Assembly (NCBI GenBank): GCA_040954595.2
Contig: CM082593.2
Span: forward strand, 9,982,001-10,046,000
DNA: 64,000 nucleotides
Direction of reading: 5' to 3'
Source: Balanoglossus misakiensis
Lineage: Eukaryota > Hemichordata
In this document: positions 51,901 through 62,882 of the stretch, in pieces
Position numbering within the stretch: position 1 is the first letter of the stretch
Layout: the number at the start of each line of letters is the position of its first letter
Made by a program: the position numbers and the translations under genes
The notes under the pieces: generated by a model
Seen by the model: only the letters and a program-made list of their open reading frames with translations
Told to the model about the DNA's origin: nothing
Databases searched by the model: none

Positions 51901-52985
51901 GCCTAATGATCCATCTGAGTAGATGGTGATGCAAGCTAAGCATTTTGACATAGGTACTAAATGTATATACATGGGTATTTAAAGTTGTGTGTAAATCCCC
52001 AGGTTAATACATGGCCATAAGCTCTATAATTTGACATTGCTAATGAAATGGTGACACTGAATCTGATTCTTTGCATCAGGGCATATTGTGAAGCATGCTT
52101 GATGATGTATTAGGGTCAACAGTGATGGAAACACTGCACTATGACATGGGTATTTAATGCATACGCATTGATATTTACAGTTGACTCTAAATCCCGAGGT
52201 TAATACATGGCTAAAAGCGCTGTAATTTAAAATTACTAATGCAAAGGTTACATTGAATATGGGTAAATGGTGAAGCAAGCTTCAAGATGCATCAGGGTAG
52301 ATGGTGTTTCAAGCCCTTCACATTGACTTGGAATATAATGCATATGGGGATTTAAAATTGATTGTAAATCCCTAGGTTAATACGTGGCCAAAAGCAATTT
52401 TATTTGACATTGCTAATGCAACGATGACATTGAATCCGATTCTTTGCATCAGGGTAAATGGCGATGCAAGCTTGATGATGCATCATGGTAGATAGTGATG
52501 CAAACACTTCACTTTGACATGGGCATTAAATGCATATGGGGATTTCAAGTTGATTACAAATCCCTGGATTAATACGCGTCCAAAAGCACTGTAATTTGAC
52601 ATTGCTAATGCGATGTTGACATTGAATGTAATTCTCCGCATTAGGGCAAATGGCAAAGCAAGCTTAATGATGCAATGGAGTAGACGGTGATGCAAGCTAT
52701 GCATTTTGACATAGGTATTTAATGCATGTGCTTGGGTATTTAATGTTGAATGTAAATTCCCAGGTTAATACATCTCCAAAAGCACTGTAATTTAAAATTG
52801 CTAATGTAAGGGTGACATTGAATCTGATTCTTTGCATTATGGGAAATGGCGTAGCAAGCCTAATGATCCATCTGAGTAGATGGTGATGCAAGCTAAGCAG
52901 TTTGATATAGGTACTAAATGTATATACATGGGTATTTAAAGTTGTCTGTAAATCCCCAGGTTAATACTTGGCAAAAAGCAATTTT
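42560..52985. repeat. Satellite-2 higher-order repeat, 5,191-bp period, two copies
   Basis: Every landmark checked between about 42,560 and 47,790 has its partner exactly 5,191 bases further on (42,899/48,090; 44,037/49,228; 45,830/51,021; 46,335/51,526; 46,833/52,024; 47,506/52,697). Private variants are shared too, such as 'gggttaaaacaaat' (44,895/50,086) and 'catacacattgat' (45,640/50,831). Identity ends at 'tttgac' against 'tttaca' near 52,988. The unit is about 27 monomers. Confidence 0.92.
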
Positions 52986-55900
52986 ATTTTACATTGCTAA
53001 TGAAATGGTGACACTGAATCTGATTCTTTGCATCAGGGTAAATGGCGATGCAAGCTTGATGATGCATCCCGGTAGATAGTAATGCAAACACTTCACTTTG
53101 ACATGGGTATTAAATGCATATGGGGATTAAAAGTTGACTGAAAATCCCTGGGTTAATACAAGTCCAAAAGCACTGAAATTTGACATAGCTAATACAATGG
53201 TGACATTGAATGTGATTCTTTGCATTAGGGGAAATGGCGTAGCAAGCCTAATGATGCATCAGTGTAGATGGTGATCCAAGCTCTGCGCTTTGGCATACGT
53301 ATTTAATGCATGTGCATGGGTATTTAATGTTGAATGTAAATCCCCAGGTTAATACATGGCCATAAGCTCTATAATTTGACATTGCTAATGAAATGGTGAC
53401 ACTGAATCTGATTCTTTGCATCAGGGCATATTGTGAAGCATGCTTGATGATGTATTAGGGTCAACAGTGATGGAAACACTGCACTATGACATGGGTATTT
53501 AATGCATACGCATTGATATTTACAGTTGACTCTAAATCCCGAGGTTAATACATGGCTAAAAGCGCTGTAATTTAAAATTACTAATGCAAAGGTTACATTG
53601 AATATGGGTAAATGGTGAAGCAAGCTTCAAGATGCATCAGGGTAGATGGTGTTTCAAGCCCTTCACATTGACTTGGAATATAATGCATATGGGGATTTAA
53701 AATTGATTGTAAATCCCTAGGTTAATACGTGGCCAAAAGCAATTTTATTTGACATTGCTAATGCAACGATGACATTGAATCCGATTCTTTGCATCAGGGT
53801 AAATGGCGATGCAAGCTTGATGATGCATCATGGTAGATAGTGATGCAAACACTTCACTTTGACATGGGCATTAAATGCATATGGGGATTTCAAGTTGATT
53901 ACAAATCCCTGGATTAATACGCGTCCAAAAGCACTGTAATTTGACATTGCTAATGCGATGTTGACATTGAATGTAATTCTCCGCATTAGGGCAAATGGCA
54001 AAGCAAGCTTAATGATGCAATGGAGTAGACGGTGATGCAAGCTATGCATTTTGACATAGGTATTTAATGCATGTGCTTGGGTATTTAATGTTGAATGTAA
54101 ATTCCCAGGTTAATACATCTCCAAAAGCACTGTAATTTAAAATTGCTAATGTAAGGGTGACATTGAATCTGATTCTTTGCATTATGGGAAATGGCGTAGC
54201 AAGCCTAATGATCCATCTGAGTAGATGGTGATGCAAGCTAAGCAGTTTGATATAGGTACTAAATGTATATACATGGGTATTTAAAGTTGTCTGTAAATCC
54301 CCAGGTTAATACTTGGCAAAAAGCAATTTTATTTTACATTGCTAATGAAATGGTGACACTGAATCTGATTCTTTGCATCAGGGTAAATGGCGATGCAAGC
54401 TTGATGATGCATCCCGGTAGATAGTAATGCAAACACTTCACTTTGACATGGGTATTAAATGCATATGGGGATTAAAAGTTGACTGAAAATCCCTGGGTTA
54501 ATACAAGTCCAAAAGCACTGAAATTTGACATAGCTAATACAATGGTGACATTGAATGTGATTCTTTGCATTAGGGGAAATGGCGTAGCAAGCCTAATGAT
54601 GCATCAGTGTAGATGGTGATCCAAGCTCTGCGCTTTGGCATACGTATTTAATGCATGTGCATGGGTATTTAATGTTGAATGTAAATTCCCAGGTTAATAC
54701 ATCTCCAAAAGCACTGTAATTTAAAATTGCTAATGTAAGGGTGACATTGAATCTGATTCTTTGCATTATGGGAAATGGCGTAGCAAGCCTAATGATCCAT
54801 CTGAGTAGATGGTGATGCAAGCTAAGCATTTTGACATAGGTACTAAATGTATATACATGGGTATTTAAAGTTGTGTGTAAATCCCCAGGTTAATACATGG
54901 CCATAAGCTCTATAATTTGACATTGCTAATGAAATGGTGACACTGAATCTGATTCTTTGCATCAGGGCATATTGTGAAGCATGCTTGATGATGTATTAGG
55001 GTCAACAGTGATGGAAACACTGCACTATGACATGGGTATTTAATGCATACGCATTGATATTTACAGTTGACTCTAAATCCCGAGGTTAATACATGGCTAA
55101 AAGCGCTGTAATTTAAAATTACTAATGCAAAGGTTACATTGAATATGGTTAAATGGTGAAGCAAGCTTCAAGATGCATCAGGGTAGATGGTGTTTCAAGC
55201 CCTTCACATTGACTTGGATTATAATGCATATGGGGATTTAAAATTGATTGTAAATCCCTAGGTTAATACGTGGCCAAAAGCAATTTTATTTGACATTGCT
55301 AATGCAACGATGACATTGAATCCGATTCTTTGCATCAGGGTAAATGGCGATGCAAGCTTGATGATGCATCATGGTAGATAGTGATGCAAACGCTTCACTT
55401 TGACATGGGCATTAAATGCATATGGGGATTTCAAGTTGATTACAAATCCCTGGATTAATACGCGTCCAAAAGCACTGTAATTTGACATTGCTAATGCGAT
55501 GTTGACATTGAATGTAATTCTCCGCATTAGGGCAAATGGCAAAGCAAGCTTAATGATGCAATGGAGTAGACGGTGATGCAAGCTATGCATTTTGACATAG
55601 GTATTTAATGCATGTGCTTGGGTATTTAATGTTGAATGTAAATTCCCAGGTTAATACATCTCCAAAAGCACTGTAATTTAAAATTGCTAATGTAAGGGTG
55701 ACATTGAATCTGATTCTTTGCATTATGGGAAATGGCGTAGCAAGCCTAATGATCCATCTGAGTAGATGGTGATGCAAGCTAAGCAGTTTGATATAGGTAC
55801 TAAATGTATATACATGGGTATTTAAAGTTGTCTGTAAATCCCCAGGTTAATACTTGGCAAAAAGCAATTTTATTTTACATTGCTAATGAAATGGTGACAC

Positions 55901-57750
55901 TGAATCTGATTCTTTGCATCAGGGTAAATGGCGATGCAAGCTTGATGATGCATCCCGGTAGATAGTAATGCAAACACTTCACTTTGACATGGGTATTAAA
56001 TGCATATGGGGATTAAAAGTTGACTGAAAATCCCTGGGTTAATACAAGTCCAAAAGCACTGAAATTTGACATAGCTAATACAATGGTGACATTGAATGTG
56101 ATTCTTTGCATTAGGGGAAATGGCGTAGCAAGCCTAATGATGCATCAGTGTAGATGGTGATCCAAGCTCTGCGCTTTGGCATACGTATTTAATGCATGTG
56201 CATGGGTATTTAATGTTGAATGTAAATTCCCAGGTTAATACATCTCCAAAAGCACTGTAATTTAAAATTGCTAATGTAAGGGTGACATTGAATCTGATTC
56301 TTTGCATTATGGGAAATGGCGTAGCAAGCCTAATGATCCATCTGAGTAGATGGTGATGCAAGCTAAGCATTTTGACATAGGTACTAAATGTATATACATG
56401 GGTATTTAAAGTTGTGTGTAAATCCCCAGGTTAATACATGGCCATAAGCTCTATAATTTGACATTGCTAATGAAATGGTGACACTGAATCTGATTCTTTG
56501 CATCAGGGCATATTGTGAAGCATGCTTTATGATGTATTAGGGTCAACAGTGATGGAAACACTGCACTATGACATGGGTATTTAATGCATACGCATTGATA
56601 TTTACAGTTGACTCTAAATCCCGAGGTTAATACATGGCTAAAAGCGCTGTAATTTAAAATTACTAATGCAAAGGTTACATTGAATATGGGTAAATGGTGA
56701 AGCAAGCTTCAAGATGCATCAGGGTAGATGGTGTTTCAAGCCCTTCACATTGACTTGGAATATAATGCATATGGGGATTTAAAATTGATTGTAAATCCCT
56801 AGGTTAATACGTGGCCAAAAGCAATTTTATTTGACATTGCTAATGCAACGATGACATTGAATCCGATTCTTTGCATCAGGGTAAATGGCGATGCAAGCTT
56901 GATGATGCATCATGGTAGATAGTGATGCAAACACTTCACTTTGACATGGGCATTAAATGCATATGGGGATTTCAAGTTGATTACAAATCCCTGGATTAAT
57001 ACGCGTCCAAAAGCACTGTAATTTGACATTGCTAATGCGATGTTGACATTGAATGTAATTCTCCGCATTAGGGCAAATGGCAAAGCAAGCTTAATGATGC
57101 AATGGAGTAGACGGTGATGCAAGCTATGCATTTTGACATAGGTATTTAATGCATGTGCTTGGGTATTTAATGTTGAATGTAAATTCCCAGGTTAATACAT
57201 CTCCAAAAGCACTGTAATTTAAAATTGCTAATGTAAGGGTGACATTGAATCTGATTCTTTGCATTATGGGAAATGGCGTAGCAAGCCTATTGATCCATCT
57301 GAGTAGATGGTGATGCAAGCTAAGCATTTTGATATAGGTACTAAATGTATATACATGGGTATTTAAAGTTGTCTGTAAATCCCCAGGTTAATACTTGGCA
57401 AAAAGCAATTTTATTTTACATTGCTAATGAAATGGTGACACTGAATCTGATTCTTTGCATCAGGGTAAATGGCGATGCAAGCTTGATGATGCATCCCGGT
57501 AGATAGTGATGCAAACACTTCACTTTGACATGGGTATTAAATGCATATGGGGATTAAAAGTTGACTGAAAATCCCTGGGTTAATACAAGTCCAAAAGCAC
57601 TGAAATTTGACATAGCTAATACAATGGTGACATTGAATGTGATTCTTTGCATTAGGGGAAATGGCGTAGCAAGCCTAATGATGCATCAGTGTAGATGGTG
57701 ATCCAAGCTCTGCGCTTTGGCATACGTATTTAATGCATGTGCATGGGTAT
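52020..57750. repeat. Satellite-2 higher-order repeat, 1,541-bp period (first interval 1,345)
   Basis: Matching landmarks lie at 52,024, 53,369, 54,910 and 56,451, and at 52,483, 53,828, 55,369 and 56,910. The spacings are 1,345, 1,541 and 1,541. The 196-base difference is one monomer, present at about 54,640-54,835 and 56,180-56,375 but absent from the first interval. Confidence 0.93.
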
Positions 57751-57859
57751 TTAATGTTGAATGTAAATTCCCAGGTTAATATATGCATGGGTATTTAATG
57801 TTGACTGTAAATCCCTAGGTTAATACATGGCCATAAGTACTGTAAGGGGTAGATGGTGA

Positions 57860-58402
57860 TGCAAGCTCTGCACTTTGACATGGGGATTAAATGCATGCTG
57901 AGGGGGATTTTAAGTTGTCTGTAAATCCCCAGGTTGATATGTGGCCAAAAGCACTGTAATTTGACATTGCTAATGATGGTGAGCTGTACTCCCCAGGGAG
58001 TTGAATGGAATGTTTAGGTCCAACGACCTAGGTCAAATGACCATGGGACAACTTTAAAGCATGTTGAGATTTAATGTGCTACATAAGTTATAAATATTAT
58101 ATTAATATTATTACATAAACAACACTCTTACCTAGCTAAGGAAGTGGTCAGGTGAAAAATATTTGCAGAGCTGACCAATTATTTAAGGAATATTAAAGTT
58201 GGGTAATTTGGACGTATTCATACGGGTGTTGGTCAATGGAAAGTCCTTTGTTCATTTTCAAAATGGCAACCAAAAATGCGAACAAAACACACTGAATTAT
58301 GTACGGGATATTGGTGTTGCCTAATTTGCGTGTTTCCACATTTACTTAAACTCTCACAGGGAGACAAATGTCACAGCAAACGGAAAAATGACTATGCTAC
58401 AC
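57860..58402. repeat. Satellite-2 terminal monomer fused to a SINE-like 3' region (copy 1)
   Basis: The last monomer runs to 'TGACATTGCTAATGATGGTGAG' and then into 'ctccccagggagttgaatgg', a SINE-like 3' region ending 'taagttataaatattata'. A further ~280 bases follow. The same fusion, in the same orientation, is found at 61,975-62,507. The two copies are clearly homologous with scattered substitutions and small indels. Confidence 0.9.
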
Positions 58403-58784
58403 ACAACACTTTTATTGATCATGGAAAATGTTCATGAGAATTGTGTTATGGTACTTTTCGGGGCTCACGACCTGTGTTATAGGAAATCTGACAAGGAATC
58501 CAAACTGTACCACATACACAACACTTTAATTAAGCATAGGAAATGGTCCTGAGAACAATATTCTCAGAGTTGACAAACTGTGTTATCTGCGTTATTTTGA
58601 TGTTGTCTAATTTACACGCCTGTACATTTATTTATACTCTGACTTTGAGCTTAATAAGGCAGCGCCTGCTAAGGTTAATTTGCCACGTACACTTTTAATT
58701 AGCATAGATAATGATCATGATAACTTCATTTTCAGAGCTGACAAACTGTGTTATGTGAAATTCATGTTGCCTATTTCATGATAA
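58115..58784. repeat. Degenerate tandem units in the array's right flank
   Basis: A theme of 'acaacact..taattagcata' - 'cagagctgacaaactgtgttat' - 'ttgatgttgcctaatttac' - 'acatttatttaaactct' recurs about four times (near 58,118, 58,400, 58,520 and 58,685) with strong divergence and unequal lengths. No gene is seen. Confidence 0.6.
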
Positions 58785-59415
58785 TGGCTTGTGGTACACA
58801 AGGGTTAACAGCAATCAGCAATTGCTTGTATGATAGGTATAATGATCGAATTACAAATTTCAATGGTATAATAATGGGCAACACATGTGGAAGTGTTTAA
58901 TAAACAGTTAACTGATGTGGTGATGGTTTGTGGTAAAATTGAGGGTACACAGATTATAATGGGCAAAACAATGAATATAATAGAGGTTGATGATGGTGAA
59001 TGGTTTCATATGAATGGTGTAATAAAGGTTAACAAATGTGGTGATAGCTTTGGTGTACAGGGCTGTTCATATCTTTAGTAATGACAAAGGTATAATAGTG
59101 ATAAAAGCTTGAATAAGTGTTAGGGCACAATCTTCATGATGGTTCATTCATTGGTTAATGTGTATATTTTATTAATATCATGCTATTGTTTATCAGTTAG
59201 ATCATAATCAGGGTTTTTCCATGCACATAGTCATCATGAATCAGCGGAATTCTTCTGAATAGTACCTGTGATCATTTTTGCGCACCGACGCATTGTACGC
59301 GACAGACATGCAGAAAATATTAACATGTAACTCACAGGCATAGTGTTAAATCTAAACGACTATATGTTAGATAAGCATTACCTCCCCACCCCATCCAAAT
59401 TCCAAATTTAGCTTG
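58785..59415. repeat. Satellite-2 right flank repeat (copy R)
   Basis: Same order and orientation as copy L (34,780-35,640): an ATAAT/GTGATGG-rich degenerate minisatellite, then GGTTCATTCATTGGTTAATG, GCATTGTACGCGACAGACAT and CCATCCAAATTCCAAATTTA. It differs by insertions and many substitutions. The plus-strand frame at 58,887-59,078 is minisatellite sequence, not a gene. Confidence 0.85.
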
Positions 59416-59939
59416 ATGTGACGTTTTCGGGTAGTACCAATTCGGAAACTTTCATGGTTCATTCATTGAACCAAATATTGGATTTGACACACTGTGTCTT
59501 GGGTGGGTAAAGCATGGTGAAATGTTGGCAGTAAACTTTAACCAGACAGGTCACATGAAAGGAAGATTTTATCATTTGAGTTCGATGGCATACATGATAA
59601 GATATGTCAGTTCTGACACCTTTTTTGCAGACGTAGATGCTGATGTATTTTTTCCATTGGACACAATACTCAAAGTCCAGTCTGTGTTTAAAATGATACC
59701 CTGGTCACACACAGTGAGAAATGTCAGCCTTTGACTTAATTATCTAATTTATGCATTGTTAACAATGCACTGTGACATTTACTGCATGTATTTTTCCCCC
59801 TGTGGAAACTTACTATGCTTTGAATACATGTTCCCTAATGGGGTGTTAAAGGATACAGTAGGATCTGTTTCGGTAGCAAATATGACACTGTTTTCAACAT
59901 ATTTGACTGGTGGCAATATGTGGTTTTACGTTGGTATCC
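59416..59939. other. Low-copy DNA, only weak open frames
   Basis: An open frame at 59,522-59,734 has a mixed composition but no start context, splice signals or recognised motif, so I do not call a gene. Confidence 0.4.
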
Positions 59940-60410
59940 ATCATGTAACTCAGATCACCTATATGAAGCTCCATAGTAAATTTCACAGAAGTCGGCTGAT
60001 CAATTCCAGAAAAGTAGATTTTTTACCAAAAATGTGGAAAAAGACAAAAAAAATGCATAACAAGTAGAAAATTCACACTATTAGCTTAAAACATACAGAA
60101 ATGTGTGAGGCTAATATAAGGTACTATCATACCATTTTTTCAAATCAATATGACCAGGACTTGTCGAGTTTCTGAGTTTTGACCAAATTAAGGTTTTCCC
60201 AGCTAATTTGTATATATTTTTGGCAATGACAACTTCGTTTGAACAAACTCCCATCTACAGCCTAGCATGCATCTACACACCAAATATCGAGGTTATTGGC
60301 GCAACGGTTTTCAAGTTTTTGATGTGTACGGACATACATCCATCTATCCGTCCATATGTCCATACATACATACAGACGCAACCAAATCCATAAGGTCCCA
60401 CTGTATATAC
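59940..60410 (-). repeat. Interspersed repeat, copy B (inverted relative to copy A)
   Basis: This is the reverse complement of 950-1,430 with moderate divergence. It ends in a CATC/CATA-rich stretch (60,340-60,380) that looks like a simple-repeat tail. The overlapping plus-strand frames (59,756-60,067; 60,208-60,455) lie inside the repeat. Confidence 0.8.
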
Positions 60411-61195
60411 CTATACAAATGGGACCAAATAAAACACACAAAAAATAACACTTAACATCTTACAGTGCAGGGCCTTGCTAGTTGATGTGGTACAATTCTA
60501 TCATATCACTTCACAGCTGGTAGCCAAGGGCAGTGTTTGCACAGAGGAGCCTCCTGAATGTCTTCGCTCGTTCACACCTCTTCAGTGATAATGTCTGGAT
60601 TACATTGACATGAAACTGTTTGTTCAGTAGTGTTTCAACTGCCAGCTACCTGGGTTCATTTTACACCCAAACACTGAAAATATTGTAGCAGTCAATAATA
60701 TAACCTACACACTGTGTGAAATTCACCATGTTCTAAAGTAATGTTGATGTCTAATGTGCATTGTGACTTACAGGGCATGCACGGCTAAATCTTGTCGAAA
60801 GTTGACAAAGCAAAAGACCAGTCCAGTTGCCTGTTTTAAAATGTGCTTCATTCCAAGGACCTTGGCGATGAGTCATGAATTCGGGAACGTTCATGAGACC
60901 CATTTTTTTTTCACTGGACCAGCACATTTAATGATATGACCATGAAATTGAACTGTTCCCAGGAGCTACTGAGAGTTGCCTTTTTTCACCCCCAAGTTAC
61001 TACCTGGGGTTTTTACAATGTCGACTGTAGTTCCAAAAAAAAACGTTGTACTTTTATGAATAATCGATTAGGGTAGATTTATTCATGGTAGTAAAACTTT
61101 TTGGCCTGCAGTTGCCAAAGAAAGACAATTACAAGTAAGGGACTGGACGTAAACTACCAGGGGGAGCGCAGGGGAATTGACGAAAGCGATGGCCT
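60411..61195. other. Low-copy DNA with weak minus-strand coding-like pieces
   Basis: Minus 60,927-60,751 is a 58-codon frame that contains a GTAAGT donor-like site at its end (about 60,771). Minus 60,645-60,511 is a 44-codon stretch including IQTLSLKRCERAKTF and ending in TGA. A TTTTCAG acceptor-like site lies between them (about 60,677), but joining the two through it does not keep an open frame. They may be decayed exons or chance. No family is recognised. Confidence 0.2.
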
Positions 61196-61204
61196 TAAAT
61201 TAAT

Positions 61205-61633
61205 GTCATAGTCCAGTGGTTAGAGCATCAGACCCATAATCAAAGAATCAAGAGTTTGATCTCTGGCATGGTTGTGGTGTTGTGTCCTCTAGCAAGGCAA
61301 TTTACATCTCCTTGCCTCTCCCCGCCTATAAGAAAAGGGTAATTTGGTGGATCGGATATTGTAATGTGTATGTATAGGTCTGCTTTGCTGATATAAAAGC
61401 TGCACATGTGAGCTGTTGTTTGCTCCCCATGGAGTGGAATGGAATATTTTAGGTCCAACGACCTAGGTCAAATTACCATGGGAAACACTTCAAAGCAGCA
61501 CATTGAGATTTATTGCATAATGTGCTATATAAGTAATAAATATTATATTGATATTATTACATAAACAACACTCTTACTTAGCAAAGGAAGTGGTCAGGTG
61601 AACTATATTCGCAGAGCTGACCAATTGTTTAAA
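61205..61633 (+). mobile_element. tRNA-derived SINE-like element
   Basis: The 5' part resembles a tRNA with a box A-like TAGTCCAGTGG (61,210) and a box B-like GTTTGATCTC (61,254), spaced as in an internal RNA polymerase III promoter. A body with 'gtgtcctctagcaaggcaat' follows. The 3' region 'ctccccatggagtggaatgg ... gtgctatataagtaataaat' is shared with 57,980-58,190 and 62,085-62,290. Those two copies lack the tRNA-like head and instead join to satellite 2. Homology continues ~110 bases beyond the AT-rich tail. The element is cut at the right by the foldback element. The head match is by eye only. Confidence 0.6.
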
Positions 61634-61974
61634 GGGGCAAAGTCTCTCATCGCTGCCTTTTTTCAATTAATTATGTATGATACAAGACGCCATTGATGTT
61701 ATTCTACATGTGGATATATGGTGAATCAACATTCGACCACACACAACTTCCGTCTCGTTTGTACGATATGAGAGTAAAAACTCGCCCAAAATGAATAAAT
61801 GGTAAAGAACGATTATTCATTTTGGCGAGTTTTTCACTCTCCTGTCTATAAGAGGGATGGAAGTTGTGTGTGGTTGAACGTTCATTCGCTATATATCCAC
61901 ATGTAGAATAACAAACGGTGTCTCTTATCAAATATAATATGGGAAAAAGGGCAGCGAGAGAGAGACTTTGTCCC
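61634..61974. mobile_element. 341-bp foldback / MITE-like element
   Basis: The whole element is a long imperfect palindrome. It opens with GGGGCAAAGTCTCTC and closes with GAGAGACTTTGTCCC. Inner arm pairs include TATTCTACATGTGGATATAT and CCACACACAACTTCC with their complements, and the core 'aaaactcgcccaaaatgaat' faces 'attcattttggcgagttttt' around a short loop. It has no coding capacity, and the minus-strand frame across it is a shadow. I cannot settle the target-site duplication. It sits where the SINE-like 3' region breaks off and the satellite-2 fusion copy begins. Confidence 0.85.
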
Positions 61975-62507
61975 TCACATGGGGATTAAATGCATATGCG
62001 TGTGTATTTAAAGTTAACTGTAAATCCCCAGGTTAATACGTGGCCAAAAGCACTGTAATTTGGCATTTCTAATGATGGTGAGATGTTGTTTGCTCCCCAG
62101 GGAGTTGAATGGAATATTTAGGTCCAACATCCTAGCTCAAATAACCATGGGACAACTTAAAGCACGTTGAGATTTAATGTGCTACATAAGTTATAAATAT
62201 TATAAAAATATTATTACATAAACAACACTCTTCCTTAGCAAAGGAAGTGGTCAGGTGAAATATATTCGCAGAGCTGACCAATTCTTTAAGGAAAATTAAA
62301 GTTGGGTAATTTGGATGTATTCATACGAGTGTTGGTCAATGATAGGAAAGTCCTTTGTTCATTTTCAAAATGAAAACCAAAAATGCGAACAAAACACACT
62401 GAATTACGTATGGGATATTGATGTTGCCTAATTTGCGTGACTCTACATTTACTTAAACTCTCACAGGGAGACAAATGTCACAGCAAACGGAAAAATGATT
62501 ATGCTAA
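61975..62507. repeat. Satellite-2 terminal monomer fused to a SINE-like 3' region (copy 2)
   Basis: Same structure as 57,860-58,402: one satellite-2 monomer piece (61,977-62,075, with GGTTAATACGTGGCCAAAAG), 'atgatggtgag', then the SINE-like 3' region and ~280 downstream bases ending 'acagcaaacggaaaaatga'. It is an isolated monomer outside the array. Confidence 0.9.
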
Positions 62508-62855
62508 GCAATACGCCAACCTTTAAAATATTACTTTAGAAAGTTTGTATTCATACTTTCTTCAAGTTGTCATAACGCTACCCCGAAATGTGTTTAAGTA
62601 TTGCCTTTGTATTAATGGGCTAGATTCATGGCGTTATATGTCATAAATTAAAAAGCCAACCCTTATTGATTTTGATAATATTTATGTCGGAGAATCCACA
62701 ATGAAAAATATGTATTTCAATTTCATAACTCAAAATGATTTTCAAATCCATGACCTTATTTTCAACTCCAGTGATCGTACATCGTGAACCTTGTGCCAGT
62801 AAATGATTGGCCATTACAGGGTTAATGGGCACTCTCCCGTTCTCTTCCTCCGCAG
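62508..62855. other. AT-rich low-copy DNA
   Basis: No repeat or gene is recognised. The right end (62,831-62,855) is a pyrimidine-rich run ending CCTCCGCAG, a good splice-acceptor-like signal for the next candidate exon. Confidence 0.4.
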
Positions 62856-62882
62856 TTTCATTCATGTTCTTGTTTGACGGAA

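Larger units (their letters stand above)
36425..57990. repeat. Satellite 2: ~110 tandem copies of a ~193-bp monomer
   Basis: The 'GGTTAATAC' landmark after 'AAATCCC' recurs at 36,432, 36,628, 36,820, 37,016 and 37,212 (periods 192-196), with occasional shorter copies (178 bases to 37,390). Conserved blocks in order are GGTTAATAC, GTAATTTGACATTGCTAATG, GATTCTTTGCATCAGGG, GCAAGCTTGATGATGCATCA, TTTGACATGGGTATTTAATG and CATATGGGGATTTAAAGTTG. Many monomers carry a HindIII site (AAGCTT). The repeated minus-strand open frames (60-99 codons) come from the same strand of successive monomers and vary in frame with indels. They are repeat readings with no start or promoter context. Confidence 0.98.

Noticed and set aside
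38379-57327. Many similar minus-strand open frames of 60-99 codons in satellite 2 (first residues MHSLHHRLLHC, MLSLHHHLLRW, MLHHLPIFNVT and MKCLHHYLPGC)
   Set aside because: They are translations of the ~193-bp monomer. Period, start and end shift with each indel, and their similarity follows from DNA homogenisation. No promoter, splice or domain evidence.
9493-57990. Telomeric or ribosomal RNA repeats
   Set aside because: No TTAGGG-type arrays and no rRNA-like conserved blocks were seen.
60754-60939. Plus-strand frame with 'SHEFGNVHET', recalling a zinc-protease signature
   Set aside because: The spacing does not fit HExxHxxGxxH, and the frame has no supporting context.
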